A stretch of DNA of 49,706 nt, taken from positions 1-49,706 of the forward strand of contig DXSD01000003.1 in NCBI GenBank assembly GCA_019410665.1, written 5' to 3'. Positions 1 through 7,426 of this stretch are shown piece after piece. A program made the position numbers and the translations under genes. The first letter of the stretch is position 1; every line of letters starts with the position of its first letter. Source of the stretch: Fusobacterium sp. (GTDB lineage: Bacteria; Fusobacteriota; Fusobacteriia; Fusobacteriales; Fusobacteriaceae). The notes beneath the pieces were generated by a model, which saw only the letters and a list, made by a program, of their open reading frames with translations, was not told the DNA's origin and did no database searches.

Positions 1-54
1 CTAGCGATTGGAAGTAAACTTTTTTCCTTTTATATTATTAAATATTTTTATTTT
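1..54 (+). repeat. Truncated copy of repeat family 1
   Basis: The first 54 bases are identical to positions 11545-11598 inside the full repeat copy at 11369-11631, and to the reverse complement of part of the copy at 30860-31123. The similarity stops abruptly at base 54, so the right terminal part of the element (about 33 bases) is missing. The rest of this copy would lie left of the window. The repeat overlaps the stop codon of the leftward gene at 48-542. Confidence 0.85.
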
Positions 55-542
55 AATCTTTTATAATACTCTTTTCTTTTTTTTATCTTTTCCTTAACTA
101 ACTGATACCTTCTAAACTTATAATAAATCTGTGAAAAAGTAGAAACCATAACTATTCCAACAGTTATAGCAATAGTTTGAATTAATGTATCTATCCCTTT
201 TTGAGTAGCCTCTACTGTTTTATTTTGTACAAAATAAGACATAGTGAAATATACTCCACTTCCCGGAACCAAGGGAATCAAACTAGCTATCAGTGTAGAC
301 GTCACAGGGGTTTTTAAAATTCTTGCCATTATTTCTGAATATATAGTTATTCCTATGGATGAATAAAAAAGTGAAGCAGCCTCTGAACTTCCAACATGTT
401 TAAAAAATACATAAATAAGCCAACCTAAAACTCCTCCAACTCCTGCAAATATCAATTTTTTTCCCTTAAGGTTAAATACTACACCAAAAGCTAAAGTACT
501 TCCTGCAGATGCTATTATCTCTATTAAAATACGTTTAGTCAT
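48..542 (-). CDS. ThrE-like threonine/serine exporter, small (C-terminal-type) subunit
   Basis: A 164-residue membrane protein with about four hydrophobic segments and the glycine/proline-rich stretch LIPLVPGSGVYFT, typical of the smaller half of the two-part ThrE-like exporters (DUF3815 type). With its upstream neighbour it would form an inner-membrane exporter for small amino acids such as threonine or serine; the substrate is inferred from the family only. The ATG follows the neighbour's TAG by one base, with GAGGGG as ribosome site inside that gene. Its stop codon lies inside the truncated repeat at 1-54, so the last one or two residues may be repeat-derived. A dicarboxylate substrate, as proposed for some relatives, is an alternative. 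Confidence 0.85.
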   Translation of the reverse strand: MTKRILIEIIASAGSTLAFGVVFNLKGKKLIFAGVGGVLGWLIYVFFKHVGSSEAASLFYSSIGITIYSEIMARILKTPVTSTLIASLIPLVPGSGVYFTMSYFVQNKTVEATQKGIDTLIQTIAITVGIVMVSTFSQIYYKFRRYQLVKEKIKKRKEYYKRLK

Positions 543-543
543 A

Positions 544-1302
544 CTATATCCCCTCTAATTTCAATATTAAAAATAGAGCAAATCCTGTTCCTGAAGCTAG
601 AGCAACTCCCACTAAAAAAGCTTCTACAGCTCTTGACATACCTGATAGTAAATCTCCAGCTACTAAATCTCTAACTCCATTGGTTAAAGCGATTCCTGGT
701 ACAAGCAACATAATTGTTCCTATGGTAGAGTAAGAAACTGTTTCTGTAAATCCAATTTGTACACTTAAGTATGCTAATAAAGTACAAGCAAATCCACCTA
801 ATGTATTAAGAAAAAAAGTATTAGTTTGAAGTCTATTTGCAAAATCAGAGATTAAAAATATTATACCTCCACCTATAAAGGCTGTTATAGCATCATTCAA
901 TCCCCCTTTACATAATAAAGCAAAGGAAAAAGCTCCAAAACAGTGGGCTAGGAAATATATAGTTTTATTATATGGTATCTCTCTATCTATTCTTATTACC
1001 TCTTCAGTAAAACTCTCAAAATTATGCTTTTTTAAATCTCTTACTAATTGGTTTATTGCATGAACCTTATTTAAATTTGTAGTTCTTGCAGATACCCTTT
1101 CTACAGAGGAAAAAAGCTCTCCCTTATGATTTCTTACAGATGTTATTATACAAGTAATTGACACAAAGCACTGAGCATTTAAACCATAGTGTTTACATAT
1201 TCTAGAAATTATATCCTCAACTCTATAAGTTTCAGCTCCACTTTGTAAAGCTATTTTTCCTGTCATATTTGCTAAGGTTAATATCTTATTTTCATTAATC
1301 AT
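544..1302 (-). CDS. ThrE-like threonine/serine exporter, large (N-terminal-type) subunit
   Basis: A 252-residue protein of the DUF1212/ThrE family. The cytoplasmic N-terminal part carries the family motif GAETYRVEDII (about residues 22-32); from about residue 112 there are some five membrane segments, including LLVPGIALTNGVRDL. In Corynebacterium ThrE both halves are one protein; here, as in many Firmicutes and fusobacteria, they are separate adjacent genes with one base between stop and start, so they are surely co-translated. Role: proton-coupled export of threonine/serine-like solutes (family knowledge). It lies 10 bases after the TrmN6-like gene, so it is probably in the same leftward operon. 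Confidence 0.87.
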   Translation of the reverse strand: MINENKILTLANMTGKIALQSGAETYRVEDIISRICKHYGLNAQCFVSITCIITSVRNHKGELFSSVERVSARTTNLNKVHAINQLVRDLKKHNFESFTEEVIRIDREIPYNKTIYFLAHCFGAFSFALLCKGGLNDAITAFIGGGIIFLISDFANRLQTNTFFLNTLGGFACTLLAYLSVQIGFTETVSYSTIGTIMLLVPGIALTNGVRDLVAGDLLSGMSRAVEAFLVGVALASGTGFALFLILKLEGI

Positions 1303-1312
1303 ATTTCCCTCA

Positions 1313-2047
1313 CTACTTAAACATCTCTAAAATAGTTTTTGAATAGCTCCCATCATCATCATGAGCAATAAGAGGTGGTAGAACCCTAAGCCCTGAATTT
1401 CCATTTTTTACTCCCTCTATAAGTAAAATTTTTCCCTCTTTTTCTAGTTTAGTATAACAAAATTGTATTCTCTTTGGCTCTATCTTGTATTTTTTCATAG
1501 TTTCTAGTATATCTAAAAGTCTATCTACCCTATGTACCATTACAAAATATCCCTTGTCTTTTAAAAGACTTGAAGCAGTTTCTATAAGAGAATCTAAATT
1601 TATACTGATCTCATGTCTAGCTAAAGAAAGCTGATCTAAATCATTCAGTTGCTTCTCTTCTCCATGAAATTTAAAAAATGGTGGATTAGTCACAACTAAA
1701 TCAATACTTCCTCTTCTTAAATGTTCACTCCAATTTTTCATATCATCATTTATTATCTCAATCTGTTCTTGTAGGTTATTTAACTCTATATTTCTTTTAG
1801 CTAAATTAGCAGATATCTCCTGTATCTCTATTCCAATTATCTTAGCCTTTGTTTTTTTAGAGAGAAAAAGTGGAATTACTCCATTCCCAGTCCCTAAGTC
1901 TACTATTGTTTTAGTAGTTCTTGTTATTGTTGAAAATTCTGAAACCAATAATGAATCAATTGAAAAGGAAAAATGATCTGCTCTTTGAATTATCTTCATA
2001 TCTTTTTGCAAAAGATCAATTACTGTTTCAAACTTATTTTCTTCCAT
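1313..2047 (-). CDS. TrmN6-like tRNA1(Val) adenine-37 N6-methyltransferase
   Basis: A 244-residue class I S-adenosylmethionine methyltransferase of the YfiC/TrmN6 family, expected to methylate adenine N6 in tRNA. The glycine-rich cofactor motif VDLGTGNGVIPL sits near residues 50-61, and the N6-adenine catalytic motif NPPF (TNPPFFKFHG) near residue 121. The N-terminal pattern with QRADHFSFSIDSLLVSEF is typical of the bacterial family. ATG with AGGAGGGG upstream. It is 28 bases downstream of the 156-residue unknown gene and 10 bases upstream of the ThrE pair. The exact target tRNA outside E. coli is uncertain. Confidence 0.85.
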   Translation of the reverse strand: MEENKFETVIDLLQKDMKIIQRADHFSFSIDSLLVSEFSTITRTTKTIVDLGTGNGVIPLFLSKKTKAKIIGIEIQEISANLAKRNIELNNLQEQIEIINDDMKNWSEHLRRGSIDLVVTNPPFFKFHGEEKQLNDLDQLSLARHEISINLDSLIETASSLLKDKGYFVMVHRVDRLLDILETMKKYKIEPKRIQFCYTKLEKEGKILLIEGVKNGNSGLRVLPPLIAHDDDGSYSKTILEMFK

Positions 2048-2074
2048 TAAAAATTATCCCCTCCTAAAGAGTTT

Positions 2075-2545
2075 TTATTTATGATCAACCATTACTCTCA
2101 CAGCAGAAAAACCTAGTAATCTACAAAAAGAAAACACAGTTTCTTGCATAATTCTATTTATATTATAAAAATCTCTAGCAAAAATTATAGTAGAAACTGG
2201 AGCTTCTGGTATATTACTATAAGCTTCCTCTAACTCAGGAACTAAATCCTGTCTAAATTTTTCAATCTCTTCATTGTTAGTAAAAACCTCTCCTAGTACA
2301 ACTAAATCCTCTCTATGAAAGATTTTATACAATGCTGTTCCCTCATACCCTGTTATCTCCATAGTAAAATCTTTCATTCCCACAGGAGATAGAGATAGTA
2401 GTTCCTTATGTTTAAAAAGAGCTTCATGGTTATTTTTTAATTCCAAATACATAGCCTCAATGGCTGGTTCCATTATCAATGAAACATCTTGTTCAAATCC
2501 CTTTCTAGTTAATGGATTGTAGATATTAATTTTTTTTAGTAGCAA
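2075..2545 (-). CDS. Unknown conserved-looking soluble protein
   Basis: A 156-residue protein that I cannot assign to a named family. It has no signal peptide or membrane segment and is rich in acidic residues, with an alternating helix/strand-like pattern (for example VSTIIFARDFYNI and LLGFSAVRVMVDHK). The start is TTG at 2545, preceded by a GGGGGG ribosome site at a suitable distance. It sits between the ABC exporter (11 bases upstream) and the TrmN6-like gene (28 bases downstream), so it is probably co-transcribed with them. Base composition matches its neighbours, so it is likely a real gene rather than a shadow. Confidence 0.75.
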   Translation of the reverse strand: MLLKKINIYNPLTRKGFEQDVSLIMEPAIEAMYLELKNNHEALFKHKELLSLSPVGMKDFTMEITGYEGTALYKIFHREDLVVLGEVFTNNEEIEKFRQDLVPELEEAYSNIPEAPVSTIIFARDFYNINRIMQETVFSFCRLLGFSAVRVMVDHK

Positions 2546-2556
2546 AAAAATCCCCC

Positions 2557-4293
2557 CTATAAAGCATATTGAGTATTATACATAGTCTGATAGAATCCCC
2601 CTAAAGCCATCAGTTCTTTATGTGTTCCCTTCTCTATTATAGCTCCATCTTTCAATACCAAGATTAAATCTGCATTTTTTATTGTAGAAAGTCTATGAGC
2701 AATTACAAAACTTGTTCTATTTGTAGTTATATTTGCAATAGCTTTTTGAAGTCTTAACTCTGTTCTAGTGTCAACTCCACTTGTAGCCTCATCTAATATT
2801 AAAAATTTAGGATTAGAAGCTATTATCCTTGCAATAGTTATAAGTTGTTTCTGTCCTTGAGATAATACCATATTATCCTCACTCACTATTGTATCATATC
2901 CCATAGGTAATTTGCTAATAAAATCATGGGCACAGGCAAGTTTTGCACTATTTATTACATCTTCTAAGGTAATATTCTCATTTCCATATCTTATATTCTC
3001 TTCTATTGTTCCCGTAAACAACCAACTATCTTGTAGCACCATACCAAAAAGTTTTCTTATATCAGATTTTTTATATTCATCTATATTTATTCCATCAAGA
3101 GTTATACTTCCAGAAGAGATATCATAGAATTTCATAAGTAAGTTTACTATTGTTGTTTTTCCTCCTCCAGTAGGTCCAACAATTGCTACTAACTTTCCCG
3201 CCTCAGTTTTGAAAGAGAGATCTTTTAAAACTGTTACCTCATCATTATATGAGAAATTTACATTTTTAAACTCTATATCTCCTCTTATTTTTTCAGGGAA
3301 AAGCTCTCTTTCTCCACCTAAACTATCCTCTTCTAACTCCATAAAATGAAAAAATCTCTCTGAACTAACTATTACTGTTTGAATGATATTATATGCTTCT
3401 GAGATACTAGCAATAGGTCTATTAAATAGTTTTGAATAAATTATAAAACTAGATAACTCTCCTAAATCAATCTTCCCTTTAAGCATAAATAAAGCTCCAG
3501 TAAAAATTATAAGAGAGTATCCTATATTATTGATAAAATTTAAAGTTGGAAAATTAAATCCAGAAAGAAAAAGAGATTTTATAGCATTCTCTTTATAATC
3601 TCCATTTAATTTTTTAAATTTCTCAATAGCTCTCTCTTCATATGAAAAAGATTTTACCTCAGCCTGTCCTGTAAGAATCTCATCTACATAACTATTTAAT
3701 CTTCCTAAATATCTTTGTTGAACTCTTCTCTTCTCTTTACTCCTCTTAGTTATCTCTTTTAGAAATACTCCTGTGATAGATACAAGTGCCAATTGAATTA
3801 TAGTAAGAGATGGACTTATATATATCATTATTCCTAAAGCTGTAAATATTGTCAAAAGATTAACTACAATTCTTGTTCCTATTTGAGATAGAGAACTACT
3901 TATATTATCAATATCATTTATCAGTATAGTTAAGATATTTCCCTGTGACATTCCATTAAAAGCTTTTAAAGGAAAAGTATGTATTTTGTTAAAAGCATTT
4001 TTTCTCATTACATTTACAATCTCTTGGGATATAGTATTCATTCTTATATTCTGTGTAAGGGATAAAAAAGCCCCTGAAATATAGGTAAAAAGCAGGGCTA
4101 TAGAGATTTGCCCCAAATAGATGAAATTCTCTTTACTCATACTTACTTTAATCTGATTTATAGCTTTTCCTACTAAATAGGGTCCTATCAATGTTAAGAT
4201 ATTTCCTATTATTGCTAAAAAAACTAGAAATAAAAACTTATATCTATATTGATAAAGATAGGGAGTCAATTTTTTTAATATGCTTTTATTCAT
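2557..4293 (-). CDS. Heterodimeric ABC exporter, subunit with canonical ATPase site
   Basis: An ABC exporter half-transporter: about six membrane helices (residues 1-310) followed by an ATPase domain with Walker A GPTGGGKTT, signature LSQGQKQ, Walker B LILDEATSGVD with the catalytic glutamate, and H-loop VIAHRLS. I chose ATG at 4293 (578 residues) because AAAGGAGTG lies just upstream; the longer frame to 4332 starts before this site. It overlaps the partner gene by 8 bases, so the two are translationally coupled. The partner has a degenerate site, the usual arrangement in LmrCD/TM287-288-type multidrug exporters. Substrate unknown; the MarR gene in the same operon hints at a drug or toxic compound. 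Confidence 0.9.
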   Translation of the reverse strand: MNKSILKKLTPYLYQYRYKFLFLVFLAIIGNILTLIGPYLVGKAINQIKVSMSKENFIYLGQISIALLFTYISGAFLSLTQNIRMNTISQEIVNVMRKNAFNKIHTFPLKAFNGMSQGNILTILINDIDNISSSLSQIGTRIVVNLLTIFTALGIMIYISPSLTIIQLALVSITGVFLKEITKRSKEKRRVQQRYLGRLNSYVDEILTGQAEVKSFSYEERAIEKFKKLNGDYKENAIKSLFLSGFNFPTLNFINNIGYSLIIFTGALFMLKGKIDLGELSSFIIYSKLFNRPIASISEAYNIIQTVIVSSERFFHFMELEEDSLGGERELFPEKIRGDIEFKNVNFSYNDEVTVLKDLSFKTEAGKLVAIVGPTGGGKTTIVNLLMKFYDISSGSITLDGINIDEYKKSDIRKLFGMVLQDSWLFTGTIEENIRYGNENITLEDVINSAKLACAHDFISKLPMGYDTIVSEDNMVLSQGQKQLITIARIIASNPKFLILDEATSGVDTRTELRLQKAIANITTNRTSFVIAHRLSTIKNADLILVLKDGAIIEKGTHKELMALGGFYQTMYNTQYAL

Positions 4294-6013
4294 AATTACA
4301 CTCCTTTGTTGTACAGATCTCTTGAGATTCACATATCTCTCTATATACTCCGCAATCTTTTATAAGATTTTCATGAGTATCAAAACCAACTAATTTCCCA
4401 TTATCTATAACCATAATTCTATCCATCTTTATCAAAGAGGAGATTTTAGGAGATATTGTTATTGTAGTCACTGTTTTCATATAGGTTTTTAACTCCTCTT
4501 TCAGCTTATGTTCAGTAATAAAATCTAGAGCACTAAAACTATCATCAAAGATTAAAATATCCGGTTGTTTAAGTAGTGTTCTAGCTATGGATAATCTCTG
4601 TTTCTGTCCTCCAGAAAGATTATTTCCTCCCTTAATTAACTCTGTATCATATTTTTCAGGAAGTTTTTCTATAAACTCCTTTCCTTGAGAGATCTGTGCC
4701 ATTAACTCCATTTTCTCCTGGGAAGCATTTTGATCTCCCCACATTATATTCTCCTTTATACTTTGAGAAAATAGAAAAGCTTTCTGTAATACAAGCCCTA
4801 TTTTCTTTCTTAAATTTCCCTCTTGATATCTTTGGATATTTATTCCATCTACTTTTATCTCTCCCTTTACAACATCATAAAACCTTGGAATAAGAGAGAC
4901 TAAAGTGGATTTTCCAGAACCTATTCCTCCAATTATACCAATGTTCTCTCCTCTTTTTATTTTAAAGTCTATATCCTCTAAAACATATTTATCACTTTTA
5001 TCATAGGAAAAATATACATGATTAAACTCTAAAATATTGTCTGTAAGAGATTTCTCAAACTCCTCTTGATTAATTTCTTCAACCTCTTCCCCTACTATCT
5101 CCTTAACTCTTCTATATGAGATACTTGTTTTACTGTATAGTGTAAATAAGAAAGATAAAGCATTCATAGCAAAGAGTATCATATTTAGATAGTTAATAAA
5201 GGCTACTATCTCTCCTAGATGCATCTTTCCATAGTGAACCCTTATTCCTCCAAACCAAAGTACTGCTACAACTCCTAAATTCATAATGAGAGTTATAAAA
5301 GGTAATTTACTTATCATTAAATTATCAGCTATGATATTTTGTTCCTTTAACTCATCATTTTTTCTATCAAATCTCTCCTCTTCTATTTTCTCTTTAGATA
5401 GAGCTCTTACTACCTTCAAACCAGAAAGATTTTCTCTTAAGATAAGAGTTAAATTATCTAATTTTTTCTGAACAAGATCATATAGACCAAAAGATTTTTT
5501 TACATAGTAAAGAGTTAAGTATATTATTAGAGGAGTTATAACTATAAAAACAACTGAAAGAGTAGGATTGATAATTATTGCCATAATCACAGCCCCCACC
5601 CCTGTGGTAAGTCCTCTCAATACCATTCTTATACACATCAAAAACATATTAGTTATTTGATCTACATCTTTAGTTATTCTTGTTATTAAAGATGCCTGAG
5701 AAAATTTATTCAATTGATTAAAGGTAAAGTGTTGAATTTTTGTAAAGATACTCTCTCTTAAATTAGCTCCAAACTCTTGAGAGGCTCTTGAGGAAAAATA
5801 GTTAGATAGTATAGCTGATAAATATCCAGCTCCAGCTACTAAGATCATCTTTCCCCCCATTGAAAGAATATAGTCAAAGTCCCTATTTGAAACTCCAATA
5901 TCTATTACCTTTGCCATTATAAGTGGAAGTGTCAAATCTGCAAAGGACTCCCCCATCTTAAAAAGAGCAGCTACTATCCCCCTAGGTATGTAGGGCTTAA
6001 AATATTTAAACAT
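4286..6013 (-). CDS. Heterodimeric ABC exporter, subunit with degenerate ATPase site
   Basis: A 575-residue ABC exporter half: six membrane helices, then an ATPase domain with Walker A GGIGSGKST and signature LSGGQKQR. Two catalytic residues are altered: Walker B reads LIFDDSFSALD (aspartate instead of glutamate), and the region of the switch histidine reads TISPKISS with no histidine. This matches the non-catalytic partner of heterodimeric exporters such as TM287, so it is specialised rather than broken. The C-terminal tail CESQEICTTKECNYE carries three cysteines. ATG follows AGGAGG. It lies 75 bases after the MarR gene and overlaps its partner by 8 bases. Confidence 0.9.
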   Translation of the reverse strand: MFKYFKPYIPRGIVAALFKMGESFADLTLPLIMAKVIDIGVSNRDFDYILSMGGKMILVAGAGYLSAILSNYFSSRASQEFGANLRESIFTKIQHFTFNQLNKFSQASLITRITKDVDQITNMFLMCIRMVLRGLTTGVGAVIMAIIINPTLSVVFIVITPLIIYLTLYYVKKSFGLYDLVQKKLDNLTLILRENLSGLKVVRALSKEKIEEERFDRKNDELKEQNIIADNLMISKLPFITLIMNLGVVAVLWFGGIRVHYGKMHLGEIVAFINYLNMILFAMNALSFLFTLYSKTSISYRRVKEIVGEEVEEINQEEFEKSLTDNILEFNHVYFSYDKSDKYVLEDIDFKIKRGENIGIIGGIGSGKSTLVSLIPRFYDVVKGEIKVDGINIQRYQEGNLRKKIGLVLQKAFLFSQSIKENIMWGDQNASQEKMELMAQISQGKEFIEKLPEKYDTELIKGGNNLSGGQKQRLSIARTLLKQPDILIFDDSFSALDFITEHKLKEELKTYMKTVTTITISPKISSLIKMDRIMVIDNGKLVGFDTHENLIKDCGVYREICESQEICTTKECNYE

Positions 6014-6088
6014 TACTCCTCCTAAAATAATAAGAATTACAAAGTATTTTCAAAATAATTTTATCATAAATTCTACTGAAATAATAGG

Positions 6089-6535
6089 TTAATCTTTTAT
6101 TCTTTTCTCCATATCCTCTTCTACTATCTGTAAAAATTTAAAAATACACACTCTCTCCTCTTGAGAAAAATTTTCAAATAACTTATTATCTCTCTCCTCT
6201 CCCTCTCTATGTAGCTTCTCATGTTTTTCAAAAGTTTTTATCCCTTGAGGTGTGAGAGAAAAATATTTTTCCTTTTTGTTGTGTGGAAGTTGAAATTGCT
6301 CAATCTCTCCTCTATCTAAAAGTTTTTTTACTATTTTCAAAGCTCCACTTTTAGTTATTTTCATATGTTTACTTATTGTTGTCAAATTACAATTTAAATT
6401 TTTCCCAATACACTCAATTGTGTGTACATCACTCATATTAAGTCCATTATACTCTTTGATAAAAAGTTTTTTATTCATCTCCTCTACCAATTGAAAAACA
6501 TCAATCAACTTATTTAAAATCTTTTTACTCTCCAT
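6089..6535 (-). CDS. MarR-family transcriptional regulator
   Basis: A 148-residue winged-helix protein of the MarR family. The recognition region NLTTISKHMKITKSGALKIVKKL (read in two parts, about residues 50-72) and the following wing with basic residues (LPHNKKEKYFSLTPQGI) are clear. It starts one base after the cyclase stop codon. The product probably represses its own operon through the palindrome at 7121-7144, as MarR proteins usually bind such sites as dimers and release them on binding a small ligand. The ligand is unknown; the neighbouring cyclase and exporter suggest an aromatic or toxic compound. Confidence 0.87.
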   Translation of the reverse strand: MESKKILNKLIDVFQLVEEMNKKLFIKEYNGLNMSDVHTIECIGKNLNCNLTTISKHMKITKSGALKIVKKLLDRGEIEQFQLPHNKKEKYFSLTPQGIKTFEKHEKLHREGEERDNKLFENFSQEERVCIFKFLQIVEEDMEKRIKD

Positions 6536-6536
6536 A

Positions 6537-7106
6537 CTACTTTCCTTTCACAAAAATTCTTACTGGTAATCCTGTTAAAAGTGGAGTTCTGTGCCACACA
6601 ACTAAAGTATCTACAATCCCCTCAAGATTTTCTAAAGAGTTAGAATCTAAATTCTCTATCACAAACGTTTTTCTCTCTTCACACTTTTTATCAGCCTCAA
6701 TATGCTCCTTCCCTCTTCTTATTCCAGCACAATCAATCCCTATAAAACTAACTTGTAAATTTAACAATTTTTCTATTAACTCCCAGCTCAATTGATGATG
6801 CTCTTTAATATAAATCTCCTCTCCATACTTAGATATTTTTTGAATATCAGTAAAAAATATTACAAAATCCCCTCTCTTTATCTCAAGATTTTTTATTACT
6901 TCTACATCTATCTCACAATTATGAGTATATCCTCTACAATCTATGACTACCCCTCTTCTCTCAATATACTCTTGGGGTATCTCACTTTTGTTATACACAT
7001 CTATATGTGTTCCAACATGTCCACTCATCATCAACGGATTTTCATTATTTCTTACAAAATCCCACACCTTATCACTATCTAAAATTTTCATACTTATCTC
7101 TTTCAT
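6537..7106 (-). CDS. Cyclase-family (kynurenine formamidase-like) metal-dependent hydrolase
   Basis: A protein of about 189 residues with the family motif HVGTHIDV, the metal-site pattern of the cyclase/arylformamidase family (PF04199), followed by a conserved core including DFVIFFTD and GIDCAGIRRGKEH. Members hydrolyse amide or ester bonds of small molecules; kynurenine formamidase is the best known, but the substrate here cannot be read from the sequence. I chose ATG at 7106: the longer frame starts with a GTG at 7115 that is part of the AGAGGTGG ribosome site. First gene of the leftward operon, just after the promoter and palindrome. Confidence 0.82.
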   Translation of the reverse strand: MKEISMKILDSDKVWDFVRNNENPLMMSGHVGTHIDVYNKSEIPQEYIERRGVVIDCRGYTHNCEIDVEVIKNLEIKRGDFVIFFTDIQKISKYGEEIYIKEHHQLSWELIEKLLNLQVSFIGIDCAGIRRGKEHIEADKKCEERKTFVIENLDSNSLENLEGIVDTLVVWHRTPLLTGLPVRIFVKGK

Positions 7107-7120
7107 TTTATCCACCTCTT

Positions 7121-7144
7121 TTTTAGTTAACTAGTTAACTAAAA
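7121..7144. promoter_or_regulatory. 24-bp perfect palindrome, probable MarR operator
   Basis: A perfect inverted repeat with half-site TTTTAGTTAACT, centred between 7132 and 7133. It touches the -10 box of the leftward promoter (7144-7149) and covers the expected transcription start of the cyclase-marR-ABC operon. That is the classical place for a repressor site, and the MarR gene is in the operon it would control. Binding is inferred. Confidence 0.8.
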
Positions 7145-7172
7145 TTATATTAAAAAATTTTATCTAGGTCAA
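7144..7172 (-). promoter_or_regulatory. Promoter of the cyclase-marR-ABC operon
   Basis: On the minus strand a -35 box TTGACC (7167-7172) is followed by a 17-base spacer and a perfect -10 box TATAAT (7144-7149). The start of transcription would fall within the adjoining palindrome. Confidence 0.8.
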
Positions 7173-7224
7173 TATTTTTTTGTTTTTGTAATATATTTGC
7201 CACAATTATATGATATTACCTAAG

Positions 7225-7300
7225 TATAATAAATCTTTCCCCAAAATATTTTATATAGAGTAAAAATAGCAGATAAGGTAGTCTGCTATTTTTATTTTTT
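7225..7300 (+). ncRNA. Candidate small RNA A (sibling of 17533-17604)
   Basis: A segment matching the one at 17533-17604 over its 5' part: AATCTTTCCCCAA followed by TTTTATATAG. The match continues upstream through TTTGYCACAAT (7196 onward), as expected of a shared promoter. It ends in a 12-bp stem (7262-7273 with 7282-7293) and a T-rich tail, a standard intrinsic terminator. The stem sequence differs completely from that of the sibling, so the 5' part is the conserved, presumably functional part. The CUUUCCCC stretch could pair with Shine-Dalgarno-like GGGGAAAG. The 5' end is not known; length about 65-75 nt. No protein frame is apparent. Confidence 0.6.
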
Positions 7301-7305
7301 GCAAT

Positions 7306-7334
7306 TTGACAGAAAATAAATAAAATAGTATAAT
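7306..7334 (+). promoter_or_regulatory. Consensus promoter before the MATE gene
   Basis: A perfect TTGACA (7306-7311), a 17-base spacer and a perfect TATAAT (7329-7334). Transcription should begin near 7341 and run into the hairpin at 7358-7391. It starts only six bases after the terminator of small RNA A. Confidence 0.88.
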
Positions 7335-7357
7335 AACAAAGGAATAAAATACAAAAA

Positions 7358-7400
7358 GAAGCAGATGGGCGGCTTATAACCCACCTGCTTCTATTTTTTT
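7358..7400 (+). terminator. Intrinsic terminator in the MATE leader (candidate attenuator)
   Basis: A stem of GAAGCAG with CTGCTTC, continued after a one-base mismatch by TGGG with CCCA, is followed by seven T residues (7394-7400). It lies about 17 bases after the expected start of transcription and 26 bases before the MATE ATG, on the same strand, so most transcripts should stop here unless something prevents it. The 5' arm and loop contain a four-codon frame ATG GGC GGC TTA TAA (7365-7379), but the ribosome site before it is weak. Confidence 0.8.
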
Positions 7401-7426
7401 GTAAGAAATATTTTTAGGAGGAGTTT

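Noticed and set aside
4294..4332. Longer N-terminus of the canonical ABC subunit
   Set aside because: The AAAGGAGTG ribosome site lies between this start and the ATG at 4293, and the extra residues do not look like family sequence.
7365..7379. MGGL frame in the MATE leader as an annotated gene
   Set aside because: Four codons with a poor ribosome site; kept only as a possibility within the attenuator finding.
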